Of a stretch of DNA of 64,000 bases, positions 9,001-17,227 are shown piece by piece (the stretch's first letter is position 1; each line of letters starts with the position of its first letter). Source of the DNA: Maricaulis sp. (GTDB taxonomy: Bacteria; Pseudomonadota; Alphaproteobacteria; Caulobacterales; Maricaulaceae); NCBI RefSeq assembly GCF_015665295.1, contig NZ_JADFAJ010000003.1, forward strand, positions 1-64,000, given 5' to 3'. The translations under genes were made by a program, and so were the position numbers. The notes beneath the pieces are model-generated. The model worked only from the letters and a program-made list of their open reading frames with translations. It was not told the DNA's origin and made no database searches.

Positions 9001-10416
9001 ATGGCAAAACGTTTGCTAGTAATCGCCACAGCACTGGCCACCGCTTCCTGCAGCACGCTGCAGGCCTTCGAGACCCGGGAATTCAGTGCCGAGGGAACAC
9101 TTCCCTCGGCACCGGCTTCCTGGTCAGCCGGTACGGGCGAAGCCGGGGCCGAGCTGGCCCGCGACTGGGTCGCCTCCCTGGAGGATGCGCGCCTCTCGTC
9201 TCTTATTGATGAAGCCTTCGCGGGCAATCCGTCTCTGGCCCAGTCGCTGGCGCGCTTTCATGGCGCCCAGGCGGCGGCGCGCATCGACGGCGCGCGCTTC
9301 CTGCCGCGCCTTGACGGCAGCACCACCTACACACGCACCGAGCGCAACAGCGGTGCCGGGTCGGACAGTTTCGGCCTCGGCCTCTCCGCATCCTGGGAAA
9401 CCGATCTGTGGGGCGCGCTTCGCGACAATTCACGTGCCAGCGGCCTCAACGCCGAAGCCGCAGCCGAGGACGTCCGCGCCGCGCAGCTGTCGGTCGCAGG
9501 CCTGGTGGCCAAGGGCTGGTTCTCGCTGATCGAGGCCCGCCAGCAGACCGAACTGGCCGAGCGCGATGTCGCGACGCGCCAGAGTTCACTCGACCTTACC
9601 GAACGCCGCTTTGCCCGCGGCCTGGTCCGCAGCTCGGACGTTCGGACCGCCCGCAGCGCGCTGGCCTCGTCGCAGGCCGCCCTCGCCTCGCGCCAGCGCG
9701 TCGAAGCTTCTTCGGCTCGCGGCCTTGAAACCCTGCTCGGTCGTTATCCGTCCGCCAGCCTGGCGCCGGAGGGCGATTTCCCCGAGCTTGCCGCCCTGGG
9801 CGGTCTGGGCAGGCCGGTCGACCTGCTCGGTCGCCGTCCCGATGTTCGGGCTGCGCGCGACCGCCTGGATGCGGCGGGCCTGCAATCGGACGCCGCCGCC
9901 AAGGCGCTCATCCCGAGCCTGTCCCTGCGTGGCTCGTCCGGCACCGGCGGTATCGATGTCTCCGACATGTTCGACCTGGACACGCTGGTCTCCAGCATCA
10001 CCGCCTCGCTGGTCGCGCCGATTTTCGATGGTGGCACCCTGCTGGCCCAACGTGACCAGGTCTATGCCAATGCCGAGGGGCTGGTCGCCGGCTATGTCGC
10101 GACCGTGCTGACCGCCTGGCAGGAATCGGAAGATGCGATCCATGCCGACGCGATTCTCGCCCGGCGGGTCGAAAATTTGCGCCAGGCCTATGAAGAAGCC
10201 GCAGCGGCCGAGGACCTTGTGGTCCGCGAATACGCCCGCGGCGTATCCACCATTTTCGAACTGCTGACCGCCCAGTCGCGGCGGATCAGCGCTGAAAGCC
10301 AATACATCTCGGCGCGTCGCGAACGTGTGACCAATCGCGTCGATCTCTATCTCGCCCTTGCCGGCGATTTCTCCGCGGCCCAGTCCGCAGACCCGGCCGC
10401 GCACACAGGAGAATAA
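9001..10416 (+). CDS. RND efflux outer-membrane factor lipoprotein (OprM/NodT family)
   Basis: A 471-residue protein of the TolC-like outer-membrane-efflux family with two OEP repeats. The start at 9001 (MAKRLLVIATA) gives a lipoprotein signal with lipobox ATASC (Cys about residue 18) and is preceded by GGGGAC; the open frame reaches further upstream but lacks these signals. Features typical of the NodT/OprM group are AFAGNPSLAQSLARF, LGRRPDVRAARDRL and YARGVSTIFELLTAQ. It forms the outer-membrane exit duct for the adaptor and pump genes that follow (2-bp and 29-bp gaps). Confidence 0.93.
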   Translation: MAKRLLVIATALATASCSTLQAFETREFSAEGTLPSAPASWSAGTGEAGAELARDWVASLEDARLSSLIDEAFAGNPSLAQSLARFHGAQAAARIDGARFLPRLDGSTTYTRTERNSGAGSDSFGLGLSASWETDLWGALRDNSRASGLNAEAAAEDVRAAQLSVAGLVAKGWFSLIEARQQTELAERDVATRQSSLDLTERRFARGLVRSSDVRTARSALASSQAALASRQRVEASSARGLETLLGRYPSASLAPEGDFPELAALGGLGRPVDLLGRRPDVRAARDRLDAAGLQSDAAAKALIPSLSLRGSSGTGGIDVSDMFDLDTLVSSITASLVAPIFDGGTLLAQRDQVYANAEGLVAGYVATVLTAWQESEDAIHADAILARRVENLRQAYEEAAAAEDLVVREYARGVSTIFELLTAQSRRISAESQYISARRERVTNRVDLYLALAGDFSAAQSADPAAHTGE

Positions 10417-10418
10417 TC

Positions 10419-11693
10419 ATGGGTAAGTTTCTCGGACGTTTCTTGATCCTCATCGTTGTTGGCGCTGTCGGCGTCGGCGTGATTGTCAGCCTCTTCATGT
10501 CGCAACAGCGCCCGGAGCGCGCCAACGCCGCACCGCGGCCGGTCGCGGTCTTCGTCGACGAGGCCCGTCTGGACACGATCGCACTGCAGGTCTCCTCGCA
10601 AGGCGAGGCCCGTCCGCGCACCCAGATCAATCTCGTGCCCCAGGTCGCCGGACGTATCACCTTTGTGAATCCGGATTTCATCGAGGGCGGCTTCTTCGAG
10701 GCCGGTGAAACCCTGGTCCAGATCGACGACGCCGATTATCGTCTCGCCGTGACCCGGGCCTCCGCCCAGGTCGCACAGGCGCAACAGGCCCTGGTCCGCG
10801 AACAGGCCGAGTCCGAACTGGCCGCCAGCGAGTGGGCTGAGCTCGGCGAGGGCGAAGCCTCGTCCCTGACGCTGCGTGAGCCGCAACTGGCCGAAGCGCG
10901 GGCCCAGCTGGCCGCGGCGGAAGCCGCCCTCCAGGCGGCCCGCCTCGACCTGCAACGCACGCGGATTTCCGCGCCGTTCAGCGGCCGCGTCCGCACCAAG
11001 AGCGCCGACCTCGGCCAGTATGTGTCGCCGGGTACGCCGCTGGGCGAAGTGTTCTCGACCGATGCCGTTCTGGTGCGCCTGCCGCTGACTGATCACGAAC
11101 TCGGCCTGCTGGGCATTCCGATCGCCTACAATGCCGGTGGCGACGGCGAAGGCATGCCGGTTGAGCTGAGCGCCGCCCTCGGTGGCAGCCAGCAGACCTG
11201 GCAGGGCCGCATCACCCGCACTGACAGTGCCATCGACCCGCAGACGCGCGTTCTCTACGCGATTGCCGAAGTGACGGATCCCTACGGGGCCGGTGCCTCG
11301 AACGGGACGCCGCTGGCCGTCGGCCTGTTTGTTACCGCCAATATCACCGGGCGTGATGTGGAAAATGCCTACATCCTGCCCCGCTCGGCCCTGCGCGGCC
11401 AGAACAGCGTCTATGTCGCGGAAGAGGGCGGGACCCTCTCGGTCCGCACCGTTGACGTCATCGACTCCAACTCGGAGCGGGTCGTGGTCTCCTCCGGGGT
11501 CCGTGGTGGCGAAATGGTCGTCATCTCGCCGATCCGCGGCGCCAGCGATGGCATGCGCATCCAGACATTCGATGCGGCCGGCGAGATGATCGCGGCCTAT
11601 TCGGCAACCTATGACGAAGACGACACGGCCGAAGGCCTGGCTGAAACCGAAACCGGCGAAGCCGACAGCGATGCTGTCGCGAGCGCCGGTTAA
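10419..11693 (+). CDS. RND efflux periplasmic adaptor (membrane fusion protein)
   Basis: A 424-residue HlyD/AcrA-type adaptor. One N-terminal membrane segment (about 5-27) is followed by half of a lipoyl-like domain (QINLVPQVAGRITFV), a helical hairpin rich in Ala/Gln/Glu (about 100-175, coiled coil), the second lipoyl half (RISAPFSGRVRTKSADLGQYV), and a beta-barrel region ending in PRSALRGQNSVYV. The last about 40 residues are acidic. It bridges the inner-membrane pump and the outer-membrane factor. It starts 2 bp after the upstream stop, in one operon. Confidence 0.94.
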   Translation: MGKFLGRFLILIVVGAVGVGVIVSLFMSQQRPERANAAPRPVAVFVDEARLDTIALQVSSQGEARPRTQINLVPQVAGRITFVNPDFIEGGFFEAGETLVQIDDADYRLAVTRASAQVAQAQQALVREQAESELAASEWAELGEGEASSLTLREPQLAEARAQLAAAEAALQAARLDLQRTRISAPFSGRVRTKSADLGQYVSPGTPLGEVFSTDAVLVRLPLTDHELGLLGIPIAYNAGGDGEGMPVELSAALGGSQQTWQGRITRTDSAIDPQTRVLYAIAEVTDPYGAGASNGTPLAVGLFVTANITGRDVENAYILPRSALRGQNSVYVAEEGGTLSVRTVDVIDSNSERVVVSSGVRGGEMVVISPIRGASDGMRIQTFDAAGEMIAAYSATYDEDDTAEGLAETETGEADSDAVASAG

Positions 11694-11722
11694 CCGAACA
11701 GCCCCAAGGGAGGAGAACGGCG

Positions 11723-14700
11723 ATGACCGACCCGAACACCACTCATGACGATGCCCCGCGGGGCGGTATTATCGGCTGGTGGGCGCGAAATTCCGTCGCT
11801 GCCAACCTGGTGATGATCATCGCCGTTCTCGGCGGTTTCATTGGCTACAAATCGCTTAACCGCGAGGTCTTCCCGACCGTGTCGGTGAACGGCGCCAGCG
11901 TCTCGGTCGCCTGGCCGGGCGCCTCGCCGCAGGAAGTCGAAGAGCAGATCATTGTCCGGATCGAGGAAGCCCTCTCGGACATGGACGGTATCGAGACCAT
12001 CACCTCGACCGCCCGCGAAGGCGGCGGCAATATCAATATCGAGGGCAAGCGCTCGGTCGATGTCGGTGAGTTCATCGACGCCATCAAGCTCGAGGTCGAC
12101 TCGGTCAACAACCTGCCGCAATCGGCCTTCCGCCCCGTCGTGACGCCCTGGCGTTCCCAGGACCAGGTGGTCGGATTTGCCGTGCACGGCAGCCCGGACC
12201 GGCGTGAACTCCAGGCCATCGCCCGCGAAATCCGGGACGAAGTGGCCCAGCTGCCCGGCGCCTCCATTGTCAACATGTGGGCGACCCGCGGCGAAGAGGT
12301 CTCGATCGAGGTCTCCGAGGAGACGCTGCGTCGCTACGACCTGACCTTCGACGAGATTGTCCGCGCCGTCCGCTCCAGTTCGCTGAACGCATCGGCCGGC
12401 AGTGTCCGGACCGATCTGGGTGATGTGAACATCACCTCCCGCCAGCTGGCCGATACGGCGCCCGAGTTCGAGGACATCATCATCCGGCAAACGAGCGACG
12501 GCGGTACGCTGCGCGTTCGCGATATTGCCCGCGTGACCGACGGCTTCAGCGATTTCAATCTCGAAGCCACCTATAATGGCGAGCCGATGGTGCTCGTCGT
12601 CGTCGAAACCTCGCCGAACATCGATGTGGTGAACACCTCGCAGCAGGTTCGCGACTATATCGACCGCAAGCGTGCTGAACTGCCCGATGGCGTCCACCTG
12701 TCGCTGTGGTGGGACAATTCGGAAATGTACACGGGTCGCATGGAAACGATCGCCAGCTCCGCCCTGTTCGGTGGCATCCTGGTCCTGATCGTCCTCTTCC
12801 TCTTCCTGCGCCCGATGGTGGCGTTCTGGGTGACCATCGGGATCTTCGTTGCCTTCGGCGGCGCCTTCCTGATCCTGCCCATGCTTGGCGTCACGCTGAA
12901 CATGCTGTCACTGTTCGCCTTCCTGCTGGTGATCGGTATCGTCGTCGATGATGCCATCGTGGTCGGGGAAAACATCCACGACCGCGTCGAACGCGGCGAA
13001 CCTGGTCTGACGGCCGCGATCGTCGGCACGCAGATGGTGGCCAAGCCGGTGATTTTCGCCGTCATCACCACCATCATGATGTTCTCGCCCTGGATGCTGC
13101 TGACCGGACCGGAAGTGCAGTTCACCCGACAGATTTCGCTCGTGGTGATCGCGGCGCTGGCCTTCTCGCTGATCGAGTCCCTGCTCATCCTGCCGGCCCA
13201 CCTGTCGCACATGAAGCCGCAGTCCAGTACCGGCTTCTTCGGGCCACTGATCGCTGTGCAGCGGATGATCGCCAACTCCCTGCTGAGCTTTGCCCGCGGT
13301 GTTTACCGGCCGGTCGCCAAGGCCTGCATACGCAACCGTTATGCGACGTTTGTCGGCTTCTTCCTGATCTTTGTCGCCTCGATTTCCATGATGATGACCA
13401 ATCGGGTCGGTTCGGTTTTCATGCCGCAGATCGAGAACGAGACGATCCAGACCTCGATCACACTGGCCGAAGGCACGCCCTGGAACCGGACCGAGCAGGT
13501 CCGCCAGCAACTCGATCGGGCCCAGGACGAGGCGCTCAGCTATTACCGCGAGCAGTTTCCGGGTGAAGTGGACATGATCGAGAGCCGCTCCACGCTCGCC
13601 ACCGACGGCCGGATCCGTGCCTGGATCACCCTGGCCGATCCGGAAGTCCGTCCCGGAAGCCTTCCGACCTCGGAAGTCGCCGCCCAGATCCGCGAGTATC
13701 TCGGGCCGATCCCGGATGCCGAGGAGATCCGTCTCGACTCCACGATCAATGACGGTGGCAACTCCATGAATTTTGCCCTGTCGGGGCAGAACCTGGAGGA
13801 ATTGCGGGCCGCGGCCGACGATCTCAAGGCCCAGCTGCGCAGCTATGACACGCTCTACGACGTGGTCGACTCCATGCAGACCTCGACCGAGGAATTGCAG
13901 GTGCGCCTGCGTCCCAATGCCCAGGCCCTCGGCCTGACGCTGAACGATGTGACGCGTCAGGTCCGCCAGGCTTTCTGGGGTGAGGAAGTTCAGCGTCTGC
14001 CGCGTGATGGCCAGGATGTGCGTGTGATGGTGCGCCTGGACGAAGCTTCGCGCCGCTCACTCGACACCCTGCGCGATGTACGTATCCGCACCGCTGACGG
14101 GCGTGAAATTCCGCTGGCCGCGGTCGCCGAAGCCGACTTTGCGCCGGGCCTCAACCGGATCAACCGCCGCAATGGCATGCGGACGATCACGGTCAGCGCG
14201 GAATTGTCGGACCCGGCTGCCCGCGGCGACGTCAATGCCAGCCTCGGCGAGAACTACTGGGAGACGTTCGAGGCCCGCTTCCCGCATGTCTCGCGTGACG
14301 AAATCGGCCAGGCCGAGGGCGAACGCGAATTCATGTCGGAAGTCCTGGTCCTGCTCGCCTTCGCGCTGATCTCGATGTACCTGCTGCTGGCGATCGCCTT
14401 CCGCTCCTACTTCCAGCCGATCGTGATCATGATCGCCATCCCATTCTCGCTGACCGGCGCCATTTTCGGACACTTCATGTTCGACATGCCGATCGCCCTC
14501 TTCTCCTATTTCGGGGTCGGGGCCGCGGCAGGCGTCGTCATCAACGACAACCTGGTGCTGATCGACTTCGTCAACCGGCTGCGCGCCAATGGCGTGGGTG
14601 CCTACCAGGCGCTCGTCGATGCCGGCGTGCAGCGTTTCCGCCCGATCCTTCTGACCTCGGTCACCACCTTCCTCGGAATTTTCCCGATGATGGCCGAGCG

Positions 14701-14941
14701 CTCGACCCAGGCGGAATTCCTCAAGCCGATGGTCGTCGCCCTGGGCTTCGCGGTTATCTTCGCGCTCTTCCTGACCCTGCTCATGGTTCCGGCCATGTAT
14801 GCCATCGGGGTCGACATCGCCCGCTTCTTCCGGATGGTGTGGACGGGCAAGAAGCAGCCGGCCCTCGGCGAGCACTACACCGACACCGATTTCGCCCATG
14901 GCGAACAGGCCGGTCATCTCGACCACGCACCTGCCGAATAA
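11723..14941 (+). CDS. RND multidrug efflux pump, HAE1/AcrB family
   Basis: A 1072-residue inner-membrane pump with the 12-helix, two-loop architecture: first helix about residues 24-45, a large periplasmic loop, helices from about 345 to 500, a second periplasmic loop, and helices from about 870 to the C-terminus. The proton-relay segment IGIVVDDAIVVGENI in the fourth helix keeps the two adjacent Asp residues. Its N-terminus (GGIIGWWARNSVAANLVMI) is typical of the proteobacterial HAE1 subgroup rather than AcrB proper. Substrate cannot be told from sequence. It is the last gene of the operon, closed by a strong terminator. Confidence 0.95.
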   Translation: MTDPNTTHDDAPRGGIIGWWARNSVAANLVMIIAVLGGFIGYKSLNREVFPTVSVNGASVSVAWPGASPQEVEEQIIVRIEEALSDMDGIETITSTAREGGGNINIEGKRSVDVGEFIDAIKLEVDSVNNLPQSAFRPVVTPWRSQDQVVGFAVHGSPDRRELQAIAREIRDEVAQLPGASIVNMWATRGEEVSIEVSEETLRRYDLTFDEIVRAVRSSSLNASAGSVRTDLGDVNITSRQLADTAPEFEDIIIRQTSDGGTLRVRDIARVTDGFSDFNLEATYNGEPMVLVVVETSPNIDVVNTSQQVRDYIDRKRAELPDGVHLSLWWDNSEMYTGRMETIASSALFGGILVLIVLFLFLRPMVAFWVTIGIFVAFGGAFLILPMLGVTLNMLSLFAFLLVIGIVVDDAIVVGENIHDRVERGEPGLTAAIVGTQMVAKPVIFAVITTIMMFSPWMLLTGPEVQFTRQISLVVIAALAFSLIESLLILPAHLSHMKPQSSTGFFGPLIAVQRMIANSLLSFARGVYRPVAKACIRNRYATFVGFFLIFVASISMMMTNRVGSVFMPQIENETIQTSITLAEGTPWNRTEQVRQQLDRAQDEALSYYREQFPGEVDMIESRSTLATDGRIRAWITLADPEVRPGSLPTSEVAAQIREYLGPIPDAEEIRLDSTINDGGNSMNFALSGQNLEELRAAADDLKAQLRSYDTLYDVVDSMQTSTEELQVRLRPNAQALGLTLNDVTRQVRQAFWGEEVQRLPRDGQDVRVMVRLDEASRRSLDTLRDVRIRTADGREIPLAAVAEADFAPGLNRINRRNGMRTITVSAELSDPAARGDVNASLGENYWETFEARFPHVSRDEIGQAEGEREFMSEVLVLLAFALISMYLLLAIAFRSYFQPIVIMIAIPFSLTGAIFGHFMFDMPIALFSYFGVGAAAGVVINDNLVLIDFVNRLRANGVGAYQALVDAGVQRFRPILLTSVTTFLGIFPMMAERSTQAEFLKPMVVALGFAVIFALFLTLLMVPAMYAIGVDIARFFRMVWTGKKQPALGEHYTDTDFAHGEQAGHLDHAPAE

Positions 14942-14950
14942 TTGGCGTCC

Positions 14951-14986
14951 AAACGCCCCGCGTAGTAATCAACGCGGGGCGTTTTT
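14951..14986 (+). terminator. Rho-independent terminator after the efflux operon
   Basis: AAACGCCCCGCGT (14951-14963) pairs perfectly with ACGCGGGGCGTTT (14972-14984) around an 8-nt loop, and the descending arm runs into a T tract. It begins 9 bp after the pump stop codon. Confidence 0.92.
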
Positions 14987-15019
14987 GCGTCCTGGAACAA
15001 GAAACAAGGGGATCATCGC

Positions 15020-17083
15020 ATGAAAAAGCTCTTGCTGAGCACCGCCGTCCTGGCGCTCACCGTCGCCTGCCAGCCGGCAGCGCCGACCGAAACGGCGACG
15101 GACACCGCTCATTCGACCGCCACTGCGAGCCCGGAAATCGGGACCTGGGGGTTTGACCTGACGGGCATGGATACCAGCGTCGTGGCCGGCAATGATTTCT
15201 ACCGCTATGCGAACGGCACCTGGCTCGACGAGACCGAGATCCCGTCCGACCTGACCAATTTCGGCATGTTCACCGTGCTGGCGCTGGAAGCCGAGGAACA
15301 GGTCCAGGCGATCATCCTCGAGCTGGCGGCGATGAACGCAGCCGACGGCACGATCGAGCAGAAGGTCGGCGACCTCTATGGCAGCTGGATGGACACCTCG
15401 ACCATCGACCAGCTCGGTCTCGCCCCGGCACGGCCCTATCTGGACCAGATCGCGGCCGCCGAGACGCATGACGACATCAACGCCCTGTTCGCGACCATCC
15501 ATCACCAATCGCCCTTTGGCGTCGGCATCATCCCCGATCCGGCCGACACGACGCGCTATACGGTCTTTGTCGGCCAGGGCGGACTTGGTCTCCCGGATCG
15601 CGACTTCTACCTTGAAGAAGACAACCAGCGCTATCGCGACGCCTATCTCGCCTTCATCGCACAGATCTTCGACCTGGCGGGTATCGAGGATGGGGCAACC
15701 CGGGCCCAGGCCATTTTCGACCTGGAAATGCGCCTTGCCGAAACCCATTGGTCGCAGGCCGACAGCCGCGACATCCAGCGGATCTACAATCCGATGCCGA
15801 TGGAACAGCTGGCCGCCCTTGCGCCACAGCTGAACTTCGAAGCCAGCATGGAACAACTCGGCCTCAGCGGTGTTGCCACCTATCTCGTGGCGCAGCCGAG
15901 CGCGATCGAGGCCGCCGGCCGGATTTTCGCCGAGACGCCGGTAGATGTCTGGCAGGACTACATGACCTTCCACTTCATCCGTTCGAATGCCGGCGCCCTG
16001 CCGGAAGCGTTCGACGCGGCCAATTTTGCGATGTACGGCACGACGCTGAACGGCGCCGAGGAACAGCGCCCGCGTGACCGCCGCGGCGTCAATCTTGTCG
16101 GTGGCCAGCTCGGCGAAGCGGTTGGCCAGGTCTATGTCGACCGCCATTTCCCGCCGGAATCCAAATCGGCCATGGAGTCCCTCGTTGCCAACCTGACGAC
16201 GGCCTTCGCGGGTCGCCTCGATACGCTTGATTGGATGGATGACGAAACCCGGGCCAACGCCCTGCAGAAGCTGTCCACCTTCGAGCCGCGCATTGGCTAT
16301 CCTGACGAGTGGCAGAACTACTCCGACCTTGAAATCAGCGCCGACGACCTGTTCGGCAATCTCATCCGCCTCAGCGAATTCGAATGGAATGAGCAGGTTG
16401 CCGACCTCGCCGGTCCGGTGGACCGGAACGCCTGGCCTTACCCGCCTCAGACGGTCAATGCGTCCTACAATCCGCTCATGAACCAGATCACTTTCCCGGC
16501 CGGCATCCTGCAGCCGCCCTTTTTTGATCCGAACGCAGATGCCGCGGTCAACTACGGTGCCATCGGCGCGGTGATCGGTCACGAGATCGGCCACGGCTTC
16601 GACGATCAGGGTCGCCGCTTCGACCATGATGGCTCGATCCGGGATTGGTGGAGCGAACAGACGAATGAGCGCTTCGAGGAGCGTGCCGACCGTCTCGGCG
16701 TCCAGTATTCCGGCTATTCGCCGGTCGAAGGACGCTCCGTGAACGGCGAATTCACGATGGGCGAGAATATCGGTGATCTCGGCGGCGTGCAGATGGCCTA
16801 TACGGCCTATCATCGCCATCTCGATGCATGCTGCGATGGCCAGGCTCCTGTGATCGACGGTTTCACCGGCGACCAGCGCTTCTTCCTGGCCTGGGCCCAG
16901 GTCTGGCGGCGCCTGTATCGCGAGGACAACCTCATCAACCGGCTTGCAACCGATCCGCACAGCCCGTCGCAATACCGCACCAATGGCGTCGTCCGCAATC
17001 TGGACGTCTGGTACGAGGCCTTCGGTGTGACCGAGGACAATGACCTTTACCTGCCGCCGGAAGAGCGCGTCTCGATCTGGTAG
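15020..17083 (+). CDS. M13-family zinc metallopeptidase lipoprotein (first of two)
   Basis: A 687-residue neprilysin/PepO-type endopeptidase. The N-terminus MKKLLLSTAVLALTVAC is a lipoprotein signal (Cys about residue 17), so the enzyme is probably anchored in the envelope and faces the periplasm or the surface. The M13 N-terminal domain (GNDFYRYANGTWL) is followed by the catalytic domain with substrate-binding NASYNP, zinc motif HEIGH (521-525), third ligand E582 in GENIGD, and the C-terminal SPSQYRTNG. These enzymes cleave oligopeptides. It is clearly a paralogue of the next gene, and both end with the same YLPPEERVSIW. Confidence 0.95.
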   Translation: MKKLLLSTAVLALTVACQPAAPTETATDTAHSTATASPEIGTWGFDLTGMDTSVVAGNDFYRYANGTWLDETEIPSDLTNFGMFTVLALEAEEQVQAIILELAAMNAADGTIEQKVGDLYGSWMDTSTIDQLGLAPARPYLDQIAAAETHDDINALFATIHHQSPFGVGIIPDPADTTRYTVFVGQGGLGLPDRDFYLEEDNQRYRDAYLAFIAQIFDLAGIEDGATRAQAIFDLEMRLAETHWSQADSRDIQRIYNPMPMEQLAALAPQLNFEASMEQLGLSGVATYLVAQPSAIEAAGRIFAETPVDVWQDYMTFHFIRSNAGALPEAFDAANFAMYGTTLNGAEEQRPRDRRGVNLVGGQLGEAVGQVYVDRHFPPESKSAMESLVANLTTAFAGRLDTLDWMDDETRANALQKLSTFEPRIGYPDEWQNYSDLEISADDLFGNLIRLSEFEWNEQVADLAGPVDRNAWPYPPQTVNASYNPLMNQITFPAGILQPPFFDPNADAAVNYGAIGAVIGHEIGHGFDDQGRRFDHDGSIRDWWSEQTNERFEERADRLGVQYSGYSPVEGRSVNGEFTMGENIGDLGGVQMAYTAYHRHLDACCDGQAPVIDGFTGDQRFFLAWAQVWRRLYREDNLINRLATDPHSPSQYRTNGVVRNLDVWYEAFGVTEDNDLYLPPEERVSIW

Positions 17084-17099
17084 GGCGCCCCCTGATCCG

Positions 17100-17135
17100 A
17101 TGTAACGGCCCGGCAGCAATGTCGGGCCGTTACAT
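17100..17135 (+). terminator. Hairpin after the first M13 peptidase
   Basis: ATGTAACGGCCCG (17100-17112) pairs perfectly over 13 bp with CGGGCCGTTACAT (17123-17135) around a 10-nt loop. No T tract follows, so it may be a weak terminator or an mRNA-stabilising 3' hairpin between the two peptidase genes. Confidence 0.6.
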
Positions 17136-17189
17136 TACAGGGCTGTAAGAGACGGTGCCCGCGTATTGCGCCCCGGCCCTATCGCACTA

Positions 17190-17226
17190 GTGTTTCCACC
17201 AAGGATTTTGCTCTTAGGGGAAACAC
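17190..17226 (+). promoter_or_regulatory. Leader hairpin overlapping the ribosome-binding site of the second M13 gene
   Basis: GTGTTTCC (17190-17197) is the exact complement of GGAAACAC (17219-17226), which ends one base before the ATG at 17228. The Shine-Dalgarno-like AGGGGAA overlaps the 3' arm. If formed in the mRNA, this stem would hide the ribosome-binding site. The pairing is seen directly; a regulatory role is inference. Confidence 0.4.
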
Positions 17227-17227
17227 G

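Noticed and set aside
10347-11096. Long antisense open frames within the efflux operon
   Set aside because: Typical shadow frames of GC-rich coding DNA; no independent start or motif.
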